This document shows positions 57,190 through 64,000 of a stretch of DNA of 64,000 nucleotides, in pieces (the first letter of the stretch is position 1; the number at the start of each line of letters is the position of its first letter). The DNA comes from Thermoanaerobaculum sp. (lineage in GTDB: Bacteria; Acidobacteriota; Thermoanaerobaculia; Multivoradales; UBA5704): contig JAJKHS010000095.1 of NCBI GenBank assembly GCA_021154885.1, forward strand, positions 1-64,000. Direction: 5' to 3'. The notes under the pieces are model-generated. The model saw only the letters and a program-made list of their open reading frames with translations. It searched no databases and was not told the DNA's origin. Both the position numbers and the translations under genes were made by a program.

Positions 57190-58493
57190 GCCTCCTCTTT
57201 CAGACCTCGGAGGTCAATCCTCTCATCACCGCCCTCGGCTTCACCTCCGGGCGCCTCGCCGCGGCCAACCTCGACGTCCACGCCGAGGACGAGATGCTCC
57301 TCCACTACCTCAATCTCCACGCCAATGACCGGGACCAGGCCCTCGTCCTCTACTTCGACTCCGGCCGCCGGATCTGGGAGACGCTGGCCACCATCCTGCG
57401 CTGGCGCTTCGGCGAGATGCCCCCCGGATTCCAGCTCCTGGACTTCGCCAGCGGTTACGGCCGGGTGACGCGATGGGCCGTGCTCGACATCCCTCCGGAG
57501 CGTTTCTGGGTGTCGGACGTCTACGCCGGCGGCGTCCGCTTCCAGGAGGCGGCCTTCGGCGTCCACGGCATCGTCTCCCACGCCGACCCAGAGCAGCTCG
57601 CCTGCGCCGAGACGTTCGACGCCATCGTCGTCTCCTCCCTCTTCACCCACCTGCCGGAGACCACGTTCCGCTCCTGGCTGCGCCGGCTGTGGGGGCTGCT
57701 GCGGCCCGGCGGCGTCCTCGTCTTCAGCGTCCACGACCGCGACCTGCTGCTCCCCGGCAGGGAGCTGCCGCCGGCCGGGTTCCTCTTCGACGCCGAGAGC
57801 GAGAGCGGCTCGCTCTCCACCGAGCAGTACGGCACCATGTGGGTGGACGAGGCGTTCGTCCGCCGCAAGGTGGCCGAGGCCGCCCCCGGCAGCTCGGTGC
57901 ATCGCGTCCCCCGCGGGATGCTGCGCTTCCAGGACCTCTACGTAGTGGTCCCCGAGGCGGGTGCCGACTTCTCCGGCCTGGCGCTGCGGGTCGAGCCCGA
58001 GGGGTTCGTGGAGCACTGCTCGCTGATCCGCGGCCGCCTGCGCCTCACCGGCTGGGTGGCGGACCGCGCGCGGCGCGATGCCCCGCGGGAGCTGCGGCTG
58101 ACGATGGGCTCCGAGACCGTCCTCGTCCATCGCGACTTCGTGCCGCGGCCCGAGGTCGGCATCCTCTTCCCCTACGAGCAGGTGACGCCGTACGGCTGGG
58201 ACCTCGCCGCCGAGCTGCCGCCCGGCACCGAGGCGGCTGGCCCGGTCGTGGCGCTCGACGTGGTGGACGCGGCGGGCGGCGTCTCCCGCCTGTACGAGGA
58301 GCCGCTCCACGCCGCCCTCCTGCGCTCGGCCCGCCTCGACGGCTACGCCCTGGAGGTCCGGGCGCGGAAGCTGCGGCAGGAGGGCGATGCCCTGCGGGCC
58401 CACATCGCCGGCATGGAGGCGAGCTGGTTCTGGAAGCTGCGCAAAGCCTGGTTCCGGGTGAAGCGCAGCCTCGGCCTGACGCGGGACACCTGA
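57186..58493 (+). CDS. Class I SAM-dependent methyltransferase with C-terminal glycan-type extension
   Basis: This 435-residue protein has motif I QLLDFASGYGRVTRW (about 81-95), the post-I VSDVYAGG, and DAIVVSSLFTHLPETTFRSWL with LLRPGGVLVFSVHD, so the core is a class I methyltransferase. A beta domain follows (about 270-395), then a helix and the basic ending SWFWKLRKAWFRVKRSLGL, a pattern often seen at the ends of glycosyltransferases and methyltransferases of saccharide loci. It overlaps the DUF1990 gene by 4 bp. The acceptor is unknown. Confidence 0.82.
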   Translation: MSLLFQTSEVNPLITALGFTSGRLAAANLDVHAEDEMLLHYLNLHANDRDQALVLYFDSGRRIWETLATILRWRFGEMPPGFQLLDFASGYGRVTRWAVLDIPPERFWVSDVYAGGVRFQEAAFGVHGIVSHADPEQLACAETFDAIVVSSLFTHLPETTFRSWLRRLWGLLRPGGVLVFSVHDRDLLLPGRELPPAGFLFDAESESGSLSTEQYGTMWVDEAFVRRKVAEAAPGSSVHRVPRGMLRFQDLYVVVPEAGADFSGLALRVEPEGFVEHCSLIRGRLRLTGWVADRARRDAPRELRLTMGSETVLVHRDFVPRPEVGILFPYEQVTPYGWDLAAELPPGTEAAGPVVALDVVDAAGGVSRLYEEPLHAALLRSARLDGYALEVRARKLRQEGDALRAHIAGMEASWFWKLRKAWFRVKRSLGLTRDT

Positions 58494-58496
58494 GCC

Positions 58497-60233
58497 CTAC
58501 GCCCGCCGCCGGTCCCCCGTCTCGATCAGCAGCCCGGCGACTCCCAGCACCAGCCCCACGACGATCAGCGACAGGCCGAGGAGCGACCGGCCGTGGTCCG
58601 CCTCGGCGGCGTTCCCCGCCTGGGCGATCAGCGTGCCGAGCCCCGCGTCATGGGGGATGGTGAACAGCCCGCCGGCGGTCAGCAGGAAGCCGAGGGAGGC
58701 GACCTTGAGGGTCCATGGGGTGATCCGCGGCCGGCCCATCTCCTGGCCGATGGTGCTGCGGGTGTAGCCGTAGGCGCTGTAGATCGCGAAGCCCAGCACC
58801 AGCCAGCCCACGAACCGCCACCACGAGGCCGGCGGCAGGTAATACATCAGGAAGACGCAGGAGGCCGCTCCCAGCAGCGGCAGCAGGTACGGACCGAAGG
58901 GCACCCGGAACGGCCGCTGGGCGTTGGGGTTCGTGTGGCGCAGGATGGGCACGCCGACGCAGACCAGTACGAAGGCGAAGAGGGTGCCGATGTTGGTCAG
59001 GTCCACCATCTCGTCGATGCTGGCGAAGGCCGCCACTCCGCCCACCAGGACGCCGGTGAGGATGGTGGTGACGTGCGGCGTGCGGAACCGCGGATGGACG
59101 CGGGCGAACGACTGGGGGAGCAGGCCGTCGCGGGCCATGGAGAAGAAGATGCGCGGCTGGCCGAGCTGAAAGACCAGCAGCACGGCCGTGTGGGCGATCA
59201 CCGAGCCGAGGGCCACGAAGCCGATCACCCACGACTGCTTCCCCTTCATCACGTAGTCGAGGGCCATGGTGAGAGGCTCGGCCTGCTCGGTGGCCAGTTT
59301 CTGCTTCAGCACGCTGTAGGGCAGGATGCCGCTGAAGACCGCCGCCACCCCGATGTAGAGGATGGTGCAGATGACCAGCGAGGCGATGATGCCGATGGGC
59401 AGGTTGCGGCCGGGGTTGCGCGTCTCCTCCGACACCGTCGAGACGGCGTCGAAGCCGATGTAGGCGAAGAAGACCACCGCCGCGCCGGCGAAGGTCCCCT
59501 TCCACCCGTTGGGCTGGAACGGGTGCCAGTTGGCCACCACGGTCGACGGGGTGACGTACTTCAGGGCCACCGCCACGAAGAACAGGAGGACCACGATCTT
59601 GATCAGCACCATGCCGGCGTTGAAGCGGGCCGACTCGCGGATGCCGAGGACGAGGATGATGGTGATCAGGGCCACGATCAGGAAGGCCAGCAGGTTGAAG
59701 ACGATCGGCACGCCGAGGACGTGGGGTGCGCTGGCGAAGAGGCCGGGGATGTGGGCCGCCGTCCGGAAGTCCGTGGCCAGCCACAAGGGGACGGGGATGC
59801 CGATGCTTTCGAGCAGGGTGCGGAAGTAGTTGGCCCAACTGATGGCCACCGCCACGTTGCCCACCGCGTACTCGATGATGAGGTCCCAGCCGATGATCCA
59901 GGCCACCAGCTCGCCGAGGGTGGCGTAGGAGTAGGTGTAGGCCGACCCGGAGATGGGCACCAGGGCGGCGAACTCGGCGTAGCACAGGGCGGTGAAGGCG
60001 CAGACGACCGCCGTGATCACGAAGGAGAGCATCAGCGAGGGGCCCGCCCCGAGGCGGTGCGCGTCGCCGGCGGCGGCAGTGCCGAGGGTGGCGAAGATGC
60101 CGGCGCCGACGATGGCGCCGATCCCCAGCAGCGTGACCTGGAAGGCGCCCAGGTCGCGGCGCAGCGAGGGCCCGCTCTCGGCCGACGCCATGATGTCGTC
60201 CAGCTTCTTGATCTGGAAGATGCCTCGGAGCAA
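58497..60233 (-). CDS. APC-superfamily amino acid permease (CAT type)
   Basis: This 578-residue protein has about 12-14 helices with the APC signature ALxL-type start: FQVTLLGIGAIVGAGIFATLG, then CYAEFAALVPISGSAYTYSY and FFAYIGFDAVSTVSEETRNP. I place the start at TTG 60233, because GAAGGAG lies 7 bases upstream and the resulting N-terminus (LLRGIFQIKKLDDIM) matches the usual start of this family; an ATG at 60191 would lose it. It takes up cationic or neutral amino acids; the specificity is not clear. Confidence 0.88.
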   Translation of the reverse strand: MLRGIFQIKKLDDIMASAESGPSLRRDLGAFQVTLLGIGAIVGAGIFATLGTAAAGDAHRLGAGPSLMLSFVITAVVCAFTALCYAEFAALVPISGSAYTYSYATLGELVAWIIGWDLIIEYAVGNVAVAISWANYFRTLLESIGIPVPLWLATDFRTAAHIPGLFASAPHVLGVPIVFNLLAFLIVALITIILVLGIRESARFNAGMVLIKIVVLLFFVAVALKYVTPSTVVANWHPFQPNGWKGTFAGAAVVFFAYIGFDAVSTVSEETRNPGRNLPIGIIASLVICTILYIGVAAVFSGILPYSVLKQKLATEQAEPLTMALDYVMKGKQSWVIGFVALGSVIAHTAVLLVFQLGQPRIFFSMARDGLLPQSFARVHPRFRTPHVTTILTGVLVGGVAAFASIDEMVDLTNIGTLFAFVLVCVGVPILRHTNPNAQRPFRVPFGPYLLPLLGAASCVFLMYYLPPASWWRFVGWLVLGFAIYSAYGYTRSTIGQEMGRPRITPWTLKVASLGFLLTAGGLFTIPHDAGLGTLIAQAGNAAEADHGRSLLGLSLIVVGLVLGVAGLLIETGDRRRA

Positions 60234-60672
60234 GCAGGGCCTCCTTCGGGAGCTCCGGGCCTTCGGGGCCCGCTCCTGGGAATGGAAAGTGCGGCGCGGA
60301 GTCTGACATGGCGGGGGGCGGGGGCGCAATTTCCGCCCTACTTCCACCCCGTCGAGACTCGCCATTTGGCATCCGGGAAATTTTCCTCTAGGATTCCGAC
60401 CCGTTTCATGCTTGGGAAAAGGAAGACCGCTGCCCACCCGCTCCTCCTTGAGACCCACTCTCCCGCAGCGGGGGTGTGACGAGACCCGGGGCTCCGCTTC
60501 CCAGGAGCCGGCCCGGGGAATAGCAGAAGCCGGTACGACTGTTGCATCGGCACCGCGAGCAGGGGGGTGTCAACGAGGTGGTGAGCCCCTCCGAACCCTC
60601 CTGTCGTTCGGGCCGAGATCTTTCCGGGAACTCTTTTGGAGCTCCCTCCTTCTAAGTGGTGGAGAGGTGACT
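60234..60672. other. Gene-free divergent region upstream of the TPR-TonB operon
   Basis: This 439-bp stretch between the permease and the TPR lipoprotein has no credible gene. It holds the permease ribosome site (60241-60247), a hairpin GGCTCC/GGAGCC (60490-60509) flanked by further C/G pairing, and an AT-richer patch (60387-60430) that probably carries promoters. No riboswitch family that I know fits. Confidence 0.5.
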
Positions 60673-61491
60673 ATGCAGAGAACTGTGATACTCCCCGTCG
60701 CAGCCCTTCTGATCCTGTTGCCGGCGCTCGGCTGCGGCAAGGTCCAGGCCCGGGCCGAGTTGAAGAAGGGCAACTCGTACTACCAGGCAGAGTCGTACAC
60801 GAAGGCGATCAGCCAGTACAAGCGGGGTCTCCAGTTGGACCCCGACGCCACGTTCGCCTGGCGCTCCCTGGGACTGTCCGCGCTCGCTCTCTACCGCCCC
60901 GGGGACGACAGCCCGCAGAACGTCGAGTACGCCGACACCGCCATCAACGCCTTCGAGAAGTATCTCGCCGAATACCCCAAGGACGAAAAGGTCGAAGAGT
61001 ATCTGATGTCGACCCTGGTCAACGCCAAGAAGTACGACGAGGCCCTCGCCTTCATCGACCGGCGGATCAAGGAGATGCCCCAGGAGGCTTCGAAGCTCTC
61101 GAAGTACCGGGTCACCATCCTGACCCAGGCCGGGCGGCTGGACCAGGCGTTCCAGCTCGCCTCCCAGCTTCAGGGGCAGGAGCGCGCCGAGGCGCTCTAT
61201 TCGATCGGCGTCTCGGCGTGGGACAAGGCCTATCGCGACCCCTCCATCAACTACGAGGAGCGGCAGAAGGTGGTGGACATGGGCCTGCAGGCGCTCAAGC
61301 AGGCTCTGGACGTCAAGCCGGACTATTTCGAGGCGATGGCCTATTACAGCCTCCTGTTCCGCGAGAAGGCGAAGGCGGAGATCGACGCCACCAAGCGCCT
61401 GGACTACACGGCGCAGGCGGACCAGTGGCTGAAGAAGGCGATCGAGCTGCGCAAGAAATCGCAGCCCCAGCAGACCCCCGCTAAAACCTGA
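60673..61491 (+). CDS. TPR lipoprotein preceding the TonB system
   Basis: This 272-residue protein has a lipoprotein signal (AALLILLPALGC, lipidated Cys21) and TPR repeats (AELKKGNSYYQAESYTKAIS, YKRGLQLDPDATFAWRSLG, and a later VDMGLQALKQALDVKPDYFE). ATG 60673 follows GGAGAGGT. It is the first gene of the tonB-exbB-exbD-exbD run (20 bp to the next start). TPR lipoproteins in this position occur in Acidobacteria-like genomes and may link the TonB machine to the outer membrane. Confidence 0.86.
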   Translation: MQRTVILPVAALLILLPALGCGKVQARAELKKGNSYYQAESYTKAISQYKRGLQLDPDATFAWRSLGLSALALYRPGDDSPQNVEYADTAINAFEKYLAEYPKDEKVEEYLMSTLVNAKKYDEALAFIDRRIKEMPQEASKLSKYRVTILTQAGRLDQAFQLASQLQGQERAEALYSIGVSAWDKAYRDPSINYEERQKVVDMGLQALKQALDVKPDYFEAMAYYSLLFREKAKAEIDATKRLDYTAQADQWLKKAIELRKKSQPQQTPAKT

Positions 61492-61511
61492 CCACAGGTG
61501 GGAAGGAAGCC

Positions 61512-62279
61512 ATGTTCGAGAACTCTCTGATCGATCTGGACACGGTTCACAAGCGCGGCGTGCGCTGGTGGCTGATGCCCGTGGCGCTGGTGCTCCACAT
61601 CGTCGCGGGCGGCGCGCTGTTGTTCGCGCAGTACTGGAACGTCCCCGAGGTGGCCGAGCCGCCGATCAACGTGGTGTTCATCAACGCCGCGCCGCCGCCG
61701 CCGCCCCCGCCGCCGGCGCCGCCACCGCCGGCCGCCGCCACCCCGAAGCCGGTGCCCAAGGACGTGCCGAAGATCGTCCCCACCACCCCGGTGCAGCCCG
61801 TTCAGATCCCGGACAAGGTGCCGGAGGCGAACACCAACCCGGAGCCCAGCGCCGTTGACACCGGCGTGCCGGGAGGCGTCGAGGGCGGCGTGCCCGGCGG
61901 TGTCGTGGGTGGCGTCGTCGGCGGCGTCGTCGGCGGCGTGCCGGGCGGTGTCGTGGGCGGAACGCCGGGCGGCGTGCCGTCGGACGACGCTCCCCTGCGC
62001 GTCGGCGGCGCCGTCACCCGGCCGGAGATCATCAATCAGATCAAGCCGGTCTACACCGAGCTCGCCCGCCGGGCGCGCGTCACCGGCACGGTGATCGTCG
62101 AGGCGATCATCGACACGCAAGGCAACGTCACCAACGTGCGCGTGCTCAAGGGCCTGCCCATGGGCCTGGACCACGCCGCCGTGGATGCGGTGCAGAAGTG
62201 GAAGTTCAAGCCGGCTACGCTCGAAGGCCGGCCGGTCAAGGTCTATTACGTGCTGACGGTCAATTTCCAGGTGCAGTGA
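61512..62279 (+). CDS. tonB: TonB-family energy-transducing protein with Gly/Val repeats
   Basis: This 255-residue protein has a single N-terminal helix (MPVALVLHIVAGGALLF), a Pro-rich spacer (PPPPPPPPAPPPP) followed by a GGV(V/P) repeat tract at 119-156, and a C-terminal TonB domain (RPEIINQIKPVYTELARRA, then VTNVRVLKGLPMGLDHAAVDA and WKFKPATLEGRPVKV). It transfers energy to outer-membrane receptors. The Gly/Val spacer is encoded by 12-bp-period DNA (61862-61978). Confidence 0.92.
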   Translation: MFENSLIDLDTVHKRGVRWWLMPVALVLHIVAGGALLFAQYWNVPEVAEPPINVVFINAAPPPPPPPPAPPPPAAATPKPVPKDVPKIVPTTPVQPVQIPDKVPEANTNPEPSAVDTGVPGGVEGGVPGGVVGGVVGGVVGGVPGGVVGGTPGGVPSDDAPLRVGGAVTRPEIINQIKPVYTELARRARVTGTVIVEAIIDTQGNVTNVRVLKGLPMGLDHAAVDAVQKWKFKPATLEGRPVKVYYVLTVNFQVQ

Positions 62280-62316
62280 GCGCCTAGGTCTTCAGAAAAG
62301 GGAAAAGGAGAAGCGC

Positions 62317-63000
62317 ATGGATCTGAGTCCTCTTACCTTGTGGCAACAGATGACCATCCTCAACAAGGGGGTCATCATTATCCTCATCCTCCTGTCGATC
62401 TGGTCGCTCTACGTCTCGGTCGAGAGGGTGATCATGTTCAGCAAGGCGCGCAAGCAGTCGTTGCAGTTCGCCCGGCAGGCGACCGAGCACCTGAAGAACG
62501 ATCGCCCCCAGGCTGCCATCGACGCGGCCAGCAAGTACCCCCAGAGCCACCTGGCCCGCGTCGTGTCCGCCGGCCTCCAGTCGTTCCAGTACGAGAGTCA
62601 GACCAGCCCGCTCTCCGAGCAGGAGATCGTGGAGGCCGCCACCCGCGCCGTCGAGCGCGCCACCCTGCTCACCACCTCGGACCTGAAGCGGGGCATTGGC
62701 TCGCTGGCCACCATCGCCACCATCACCCCCTTCATCGGCCTGTTCGGCACCGTGATCGGCATCATCAACGCCTTCCACGGCATCGCGCTCGCCGGCTCGG
62801 GTGGTATCGGCACCGTGTCGTCCGGTATCGCCGAAGCGCTCGTGGCCACCGCCTTCGGCCTCGGCGTCGCCATCCCGGCGGCCTGGATGTTCAACTACTT
62901 CACCAACAAGCTGGAGCGGCTGCAGATCGAAATGTCGAACTCGTCCTCGGAGCTGGTCGACTTCTTCATGAAGCGCCAGAAGAGCAAGCATGCTGCCTAA
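62317..63000 (+). CDS. exbB: MotA/TolQ/ExbB proton channel family protein
   Basis: This 227-residue protein has three helices: the first at IIILILLSIWSLYVSVERVI, then GSLATIATITPFIGLFGTVIGIINAFHGIA, the conserved pair of TM2, and ALVATAFGLGVAIPAAWMFNYF, TM3. These are diagnostic of ExbB/TolQ. It forms the proton channel that drives TonB, with the ExbD proteins encoded next; the first exbD overlaps it by 11 bp. Confidence 0.95.
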   Translation: MDLSPLTLWQQMTILNKGVIIILILLSIWSLYVSVERVIMFSKARKQSLQFARQATEHLKNDRPQAAIDAASKYPQSHLARVVSAGLQSFQYESQTSPLSEQEIVEAATRAVERATLLTTSDLKRGIGSLATIATITPFIGLFGTVIGIINAFHGIALAGSGGIGTVSSGIAEALVATAFGLGVAIPAAWMFNYFTNKLERLQIEMSNSSSELVDFFMKRQKSKHAA

Positions 63001-63427
63001 ACACGAGAAGCTCAACCTCGTGAGAGGGGTGCGGAGCGACATCAACGTCACTCCTCTCGTCGACGTCTGCCTGGTGCTGCTGATCATCTTCATGGTCGTC
63101 ACCCCGATGCTCCAGAAGGGGGTCGACGTGAAGCTGCCCGAGACCACGAAACCGGACAAGATGCCGGAAGGTCAGAAGCAGCTCAACGTGGCGATCAAGT
63201 CGGATGGCAGCGTCTTCGTAGAGCAGAACTGGGTGCCCAACGACAACGTCAAGGCCGCTTTCACCGACATCCACACCCAGACGCCGGACAAGTCGGTGGT
63301 CATCAAGGCGGACAAGCGGCTGAAGTACAAAGAGGTCCGGAAGGTGATGCAGATCATCAACGAGGCGGGGTTCAGCCGCGTCGGACTGGTCACCGAGAAG
63401 GAAAAAAAGCAGGGCGGCTCCGCTTAG
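62990..63427 (+). CDS. exbD: ExbD/TolR family protein, copy 1
   Basis: This 145-residue protein has one N-terminal helix, RSDINVTPLVDVCLVLLIIFMV, including the essential channel Asp in PLVDVCLVLL, and a periplasmic domain of ExbD type (KSVVIKADKRLKYKEVRKVMQI). It overlaps exbB by 11 bp. Together with copy 2 it may give the two ExbD chains that sit in the ExbB pore; this tandem pair is common where ExbD forms heterodimers. Confidence 0.94.
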   Translation: MLPKHEKLNLVRGVRSDINVTPLVDVCLVLLIIFMVVTPMLQKGVDVKLPETTKPDKMPEGQKQLNVAIKSDGSVFVEQNWVPNDNVKAAFTDIHTQTPDKSVVIKADKRLKYKEVRKVMQIINEAGFSRVGLVTEKEKKQGGSA

Positions 63428-63454
63428 GGCGGCCTCCCGCAGGAGTGAACGACC

Positions 63455-63904
63455 ATGGCTATGAACGTTTCAGGTGCCGGTGGCGGCGTCCGCAGTGATA
63501 TCAACATCACGCCGTTGGTGGACGTGGTGCTCGTGCTGCTGATCATCTTCATGGTGGCGGTGCCTCTGCTGCAGATGGGATACCCCGTGCAGGTGCCGCC
63601 CAAAGTCGAGACGGCGGCCCCTCCTCCCCAGTCCGACGATCAGGTGATCGTGCGCCTGGACGGGCAGGGCAACATGTTCATCAACAAGACGATGTATCCT
63701 GAGAAAGAGTTCGGGGCCAAGCTCCGCGAGGCGATGACCGGCCGGGCGAGCAAGGTGGTCTTCTTCGCCGCGGACGGCGAGCTGCCCTACGAGAAGGTGG
63801 CCCACTTCATGGACCTGTGCCGCAACAACGGCGCGGACAATCTGGGCATCGTCTTCGATGACCTGCGGGCCGGCGGCGGCGCTTCCCCCGCCGGCGCTCC
63901 GTAG
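63455..63904 (+). CDS. exbD: ExbD/TolR family protein, copy 2
   Basis: This 149-residue paralogue has the same helix (RSDINITPLVDVVLVLLIIFM, with the Asp in VDVVLVLL) and a C-terminal domain (KVVFFAADGELPYEKVAHFMDL) different enough from copy 1 to suggest specialisation. It starts 27 bp after copy 1. A strong terminator follows, so it is the last gene of the TonB operon. Confidence 0.94.
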   Translation: MAMNVSGAGGGVRSDINITPLVDVVLVLLIIFMVAVPLLQMGYPVQVPPKVETAAPPPQSDDQVIVRLDGQGNMFINKTMYPEKEFGAKLREAMTGRASKVVFFAADGELPYEKVAHFMDLCRNNGADNLGIVFDDLRAGGGASPAGAP

Positions 63905-63945
63905 GTCGTCGCTGTCGTCGGCGGCAAAGTCCAGCGCTTCTCCCG

Positions 63946-63977
63946 ATCCCCCCTCGTCCCGGAAGGCGAGGGGGGAT
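63946..63977 (+). terminator. Strong rho-independent-type terminator after the TonB operon
   Basis: ATCCCCCCTCG (63946-63956) pairs perfectly over 11 bp with CGAGGGGGGAT (63967-63977), loop of 10 nt, followed by TTGCTTGCCTT. Confidence 0.85.
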
Positions 63978-64000
63978 TTGCTTGCCTTGGCAGGAGGGCG

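Noticed and set aside
60485-60516. A riboswitch in the leader of the TPR lipoprotein gene
   Set aside because: A G/C-rich hairpin is present, but no conserved core of a known riboswitch class; it may be only incidental structure.
1-64000. CRISPR arrays, tRNA or rRNA genes, IS elements
   Set aside because: I saw no regularly spaced repeats with unique spacers, no cloverleaf or rRNA signatures and no transposase motifs; the tandem repeats seen are coding or hairpin-type.

Overview
This 64-kb window is very GC-rich chromosomal DNA from a diderm (Gram-negative-type) bacterium. The envelope genes show this: a Wza-type exporter, an outer-membrane beta-barrel, TonB/ExbB/ExbD, lipoproteins and a soluble lytic transglycosylase. 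The combination of tandem tail-collar proteins with a DUF6916 protein, a CapC/CpsB-Wzc-Wza glycan locus and Gly/Val-rich TonB suggests Acidobacteriota or a near relative. That placement is inference from gene content; there is no rRNA in the window.

Layout. 1-6.4 kb: the 3' part of a large repeat/beta-helix surface protein, three tandem tail-collar (MdpB-type) proteins, a GNAT acetyltransferase and a convergent DUF6916 gene. 6.5-10.3 kb: a coupled run of amidohydrolase-like, FAD-oxidoreductase/methyltransferase fusion, and NAD-dependent epimerase. 10.3-16.4 kb (leftward): lipoprotein with a rhamnogalacturonan-lyase-like fold, flippase, GT39 glycosyltransferase. 16.6-21.5 kb: RRM RNA-binding protein, hybrid histidine kinase, lytic transglycosylase. 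21.8-25.3 kb: a compact three-gene operon of lower GC with a KGGVGR-type ParA-like ATPase, a probable conflict-type system. 25.5-30.2 kb: M23 peptidase, two paralogous cysteine-rich secreted micropeptides, CysQ and a fused ATP sulfurylase/APS kinase. 30.3-40.4 kb: a glycan assembly and export locus (CpsB phosphatase, Wzc tyrosine kinase, Wza, beta-barrel, O-antigen ligase, TPR proteins).

40.6-51.6 kb is the most unusual part, all on the plus strand. It holds two modules built from the same kinds of parts. Module 1 (40580-46357) is seven genes with overlapping ends: nucleotidyltransferase, O-antigen ligase, TPR protein, signal-peptidase-like protein with a Ser-to-Cys change, HPr-kinase-like protein, PqqD and radical SAM/SPASM. 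Module 2 (48550-51634) is a 24-residue peptide that carries an exact lasso-leader motif but almost no core, a terminator-like hairpin, a PqqD-type recognition protein, a B2-type protease, a second HPr-kinase-like protein and a second nucleotidyltransferase. No lasso cyclase is visible. Between the modules is a GEMM-type cyclic-dinucleotide riboswitch upstream of a secreted protein gene.

51.6-64 kb: a C25 (gingipain-like) peptidase, a DUF190/CrcB pair, DUF1990 and methyltransferase genes, an APC permease that starts with TTG, then a TPR lipoprotein-TonB-ExbB-ExbD-ExbD set closed by a strong terminator. Two copies of a modular 9-bp-period inverted repeat (27507-27588 and 40446-40532) and a G/C-rich palindrome inserted in frame in a kinase gene point to dispersed repeat families in this genome.
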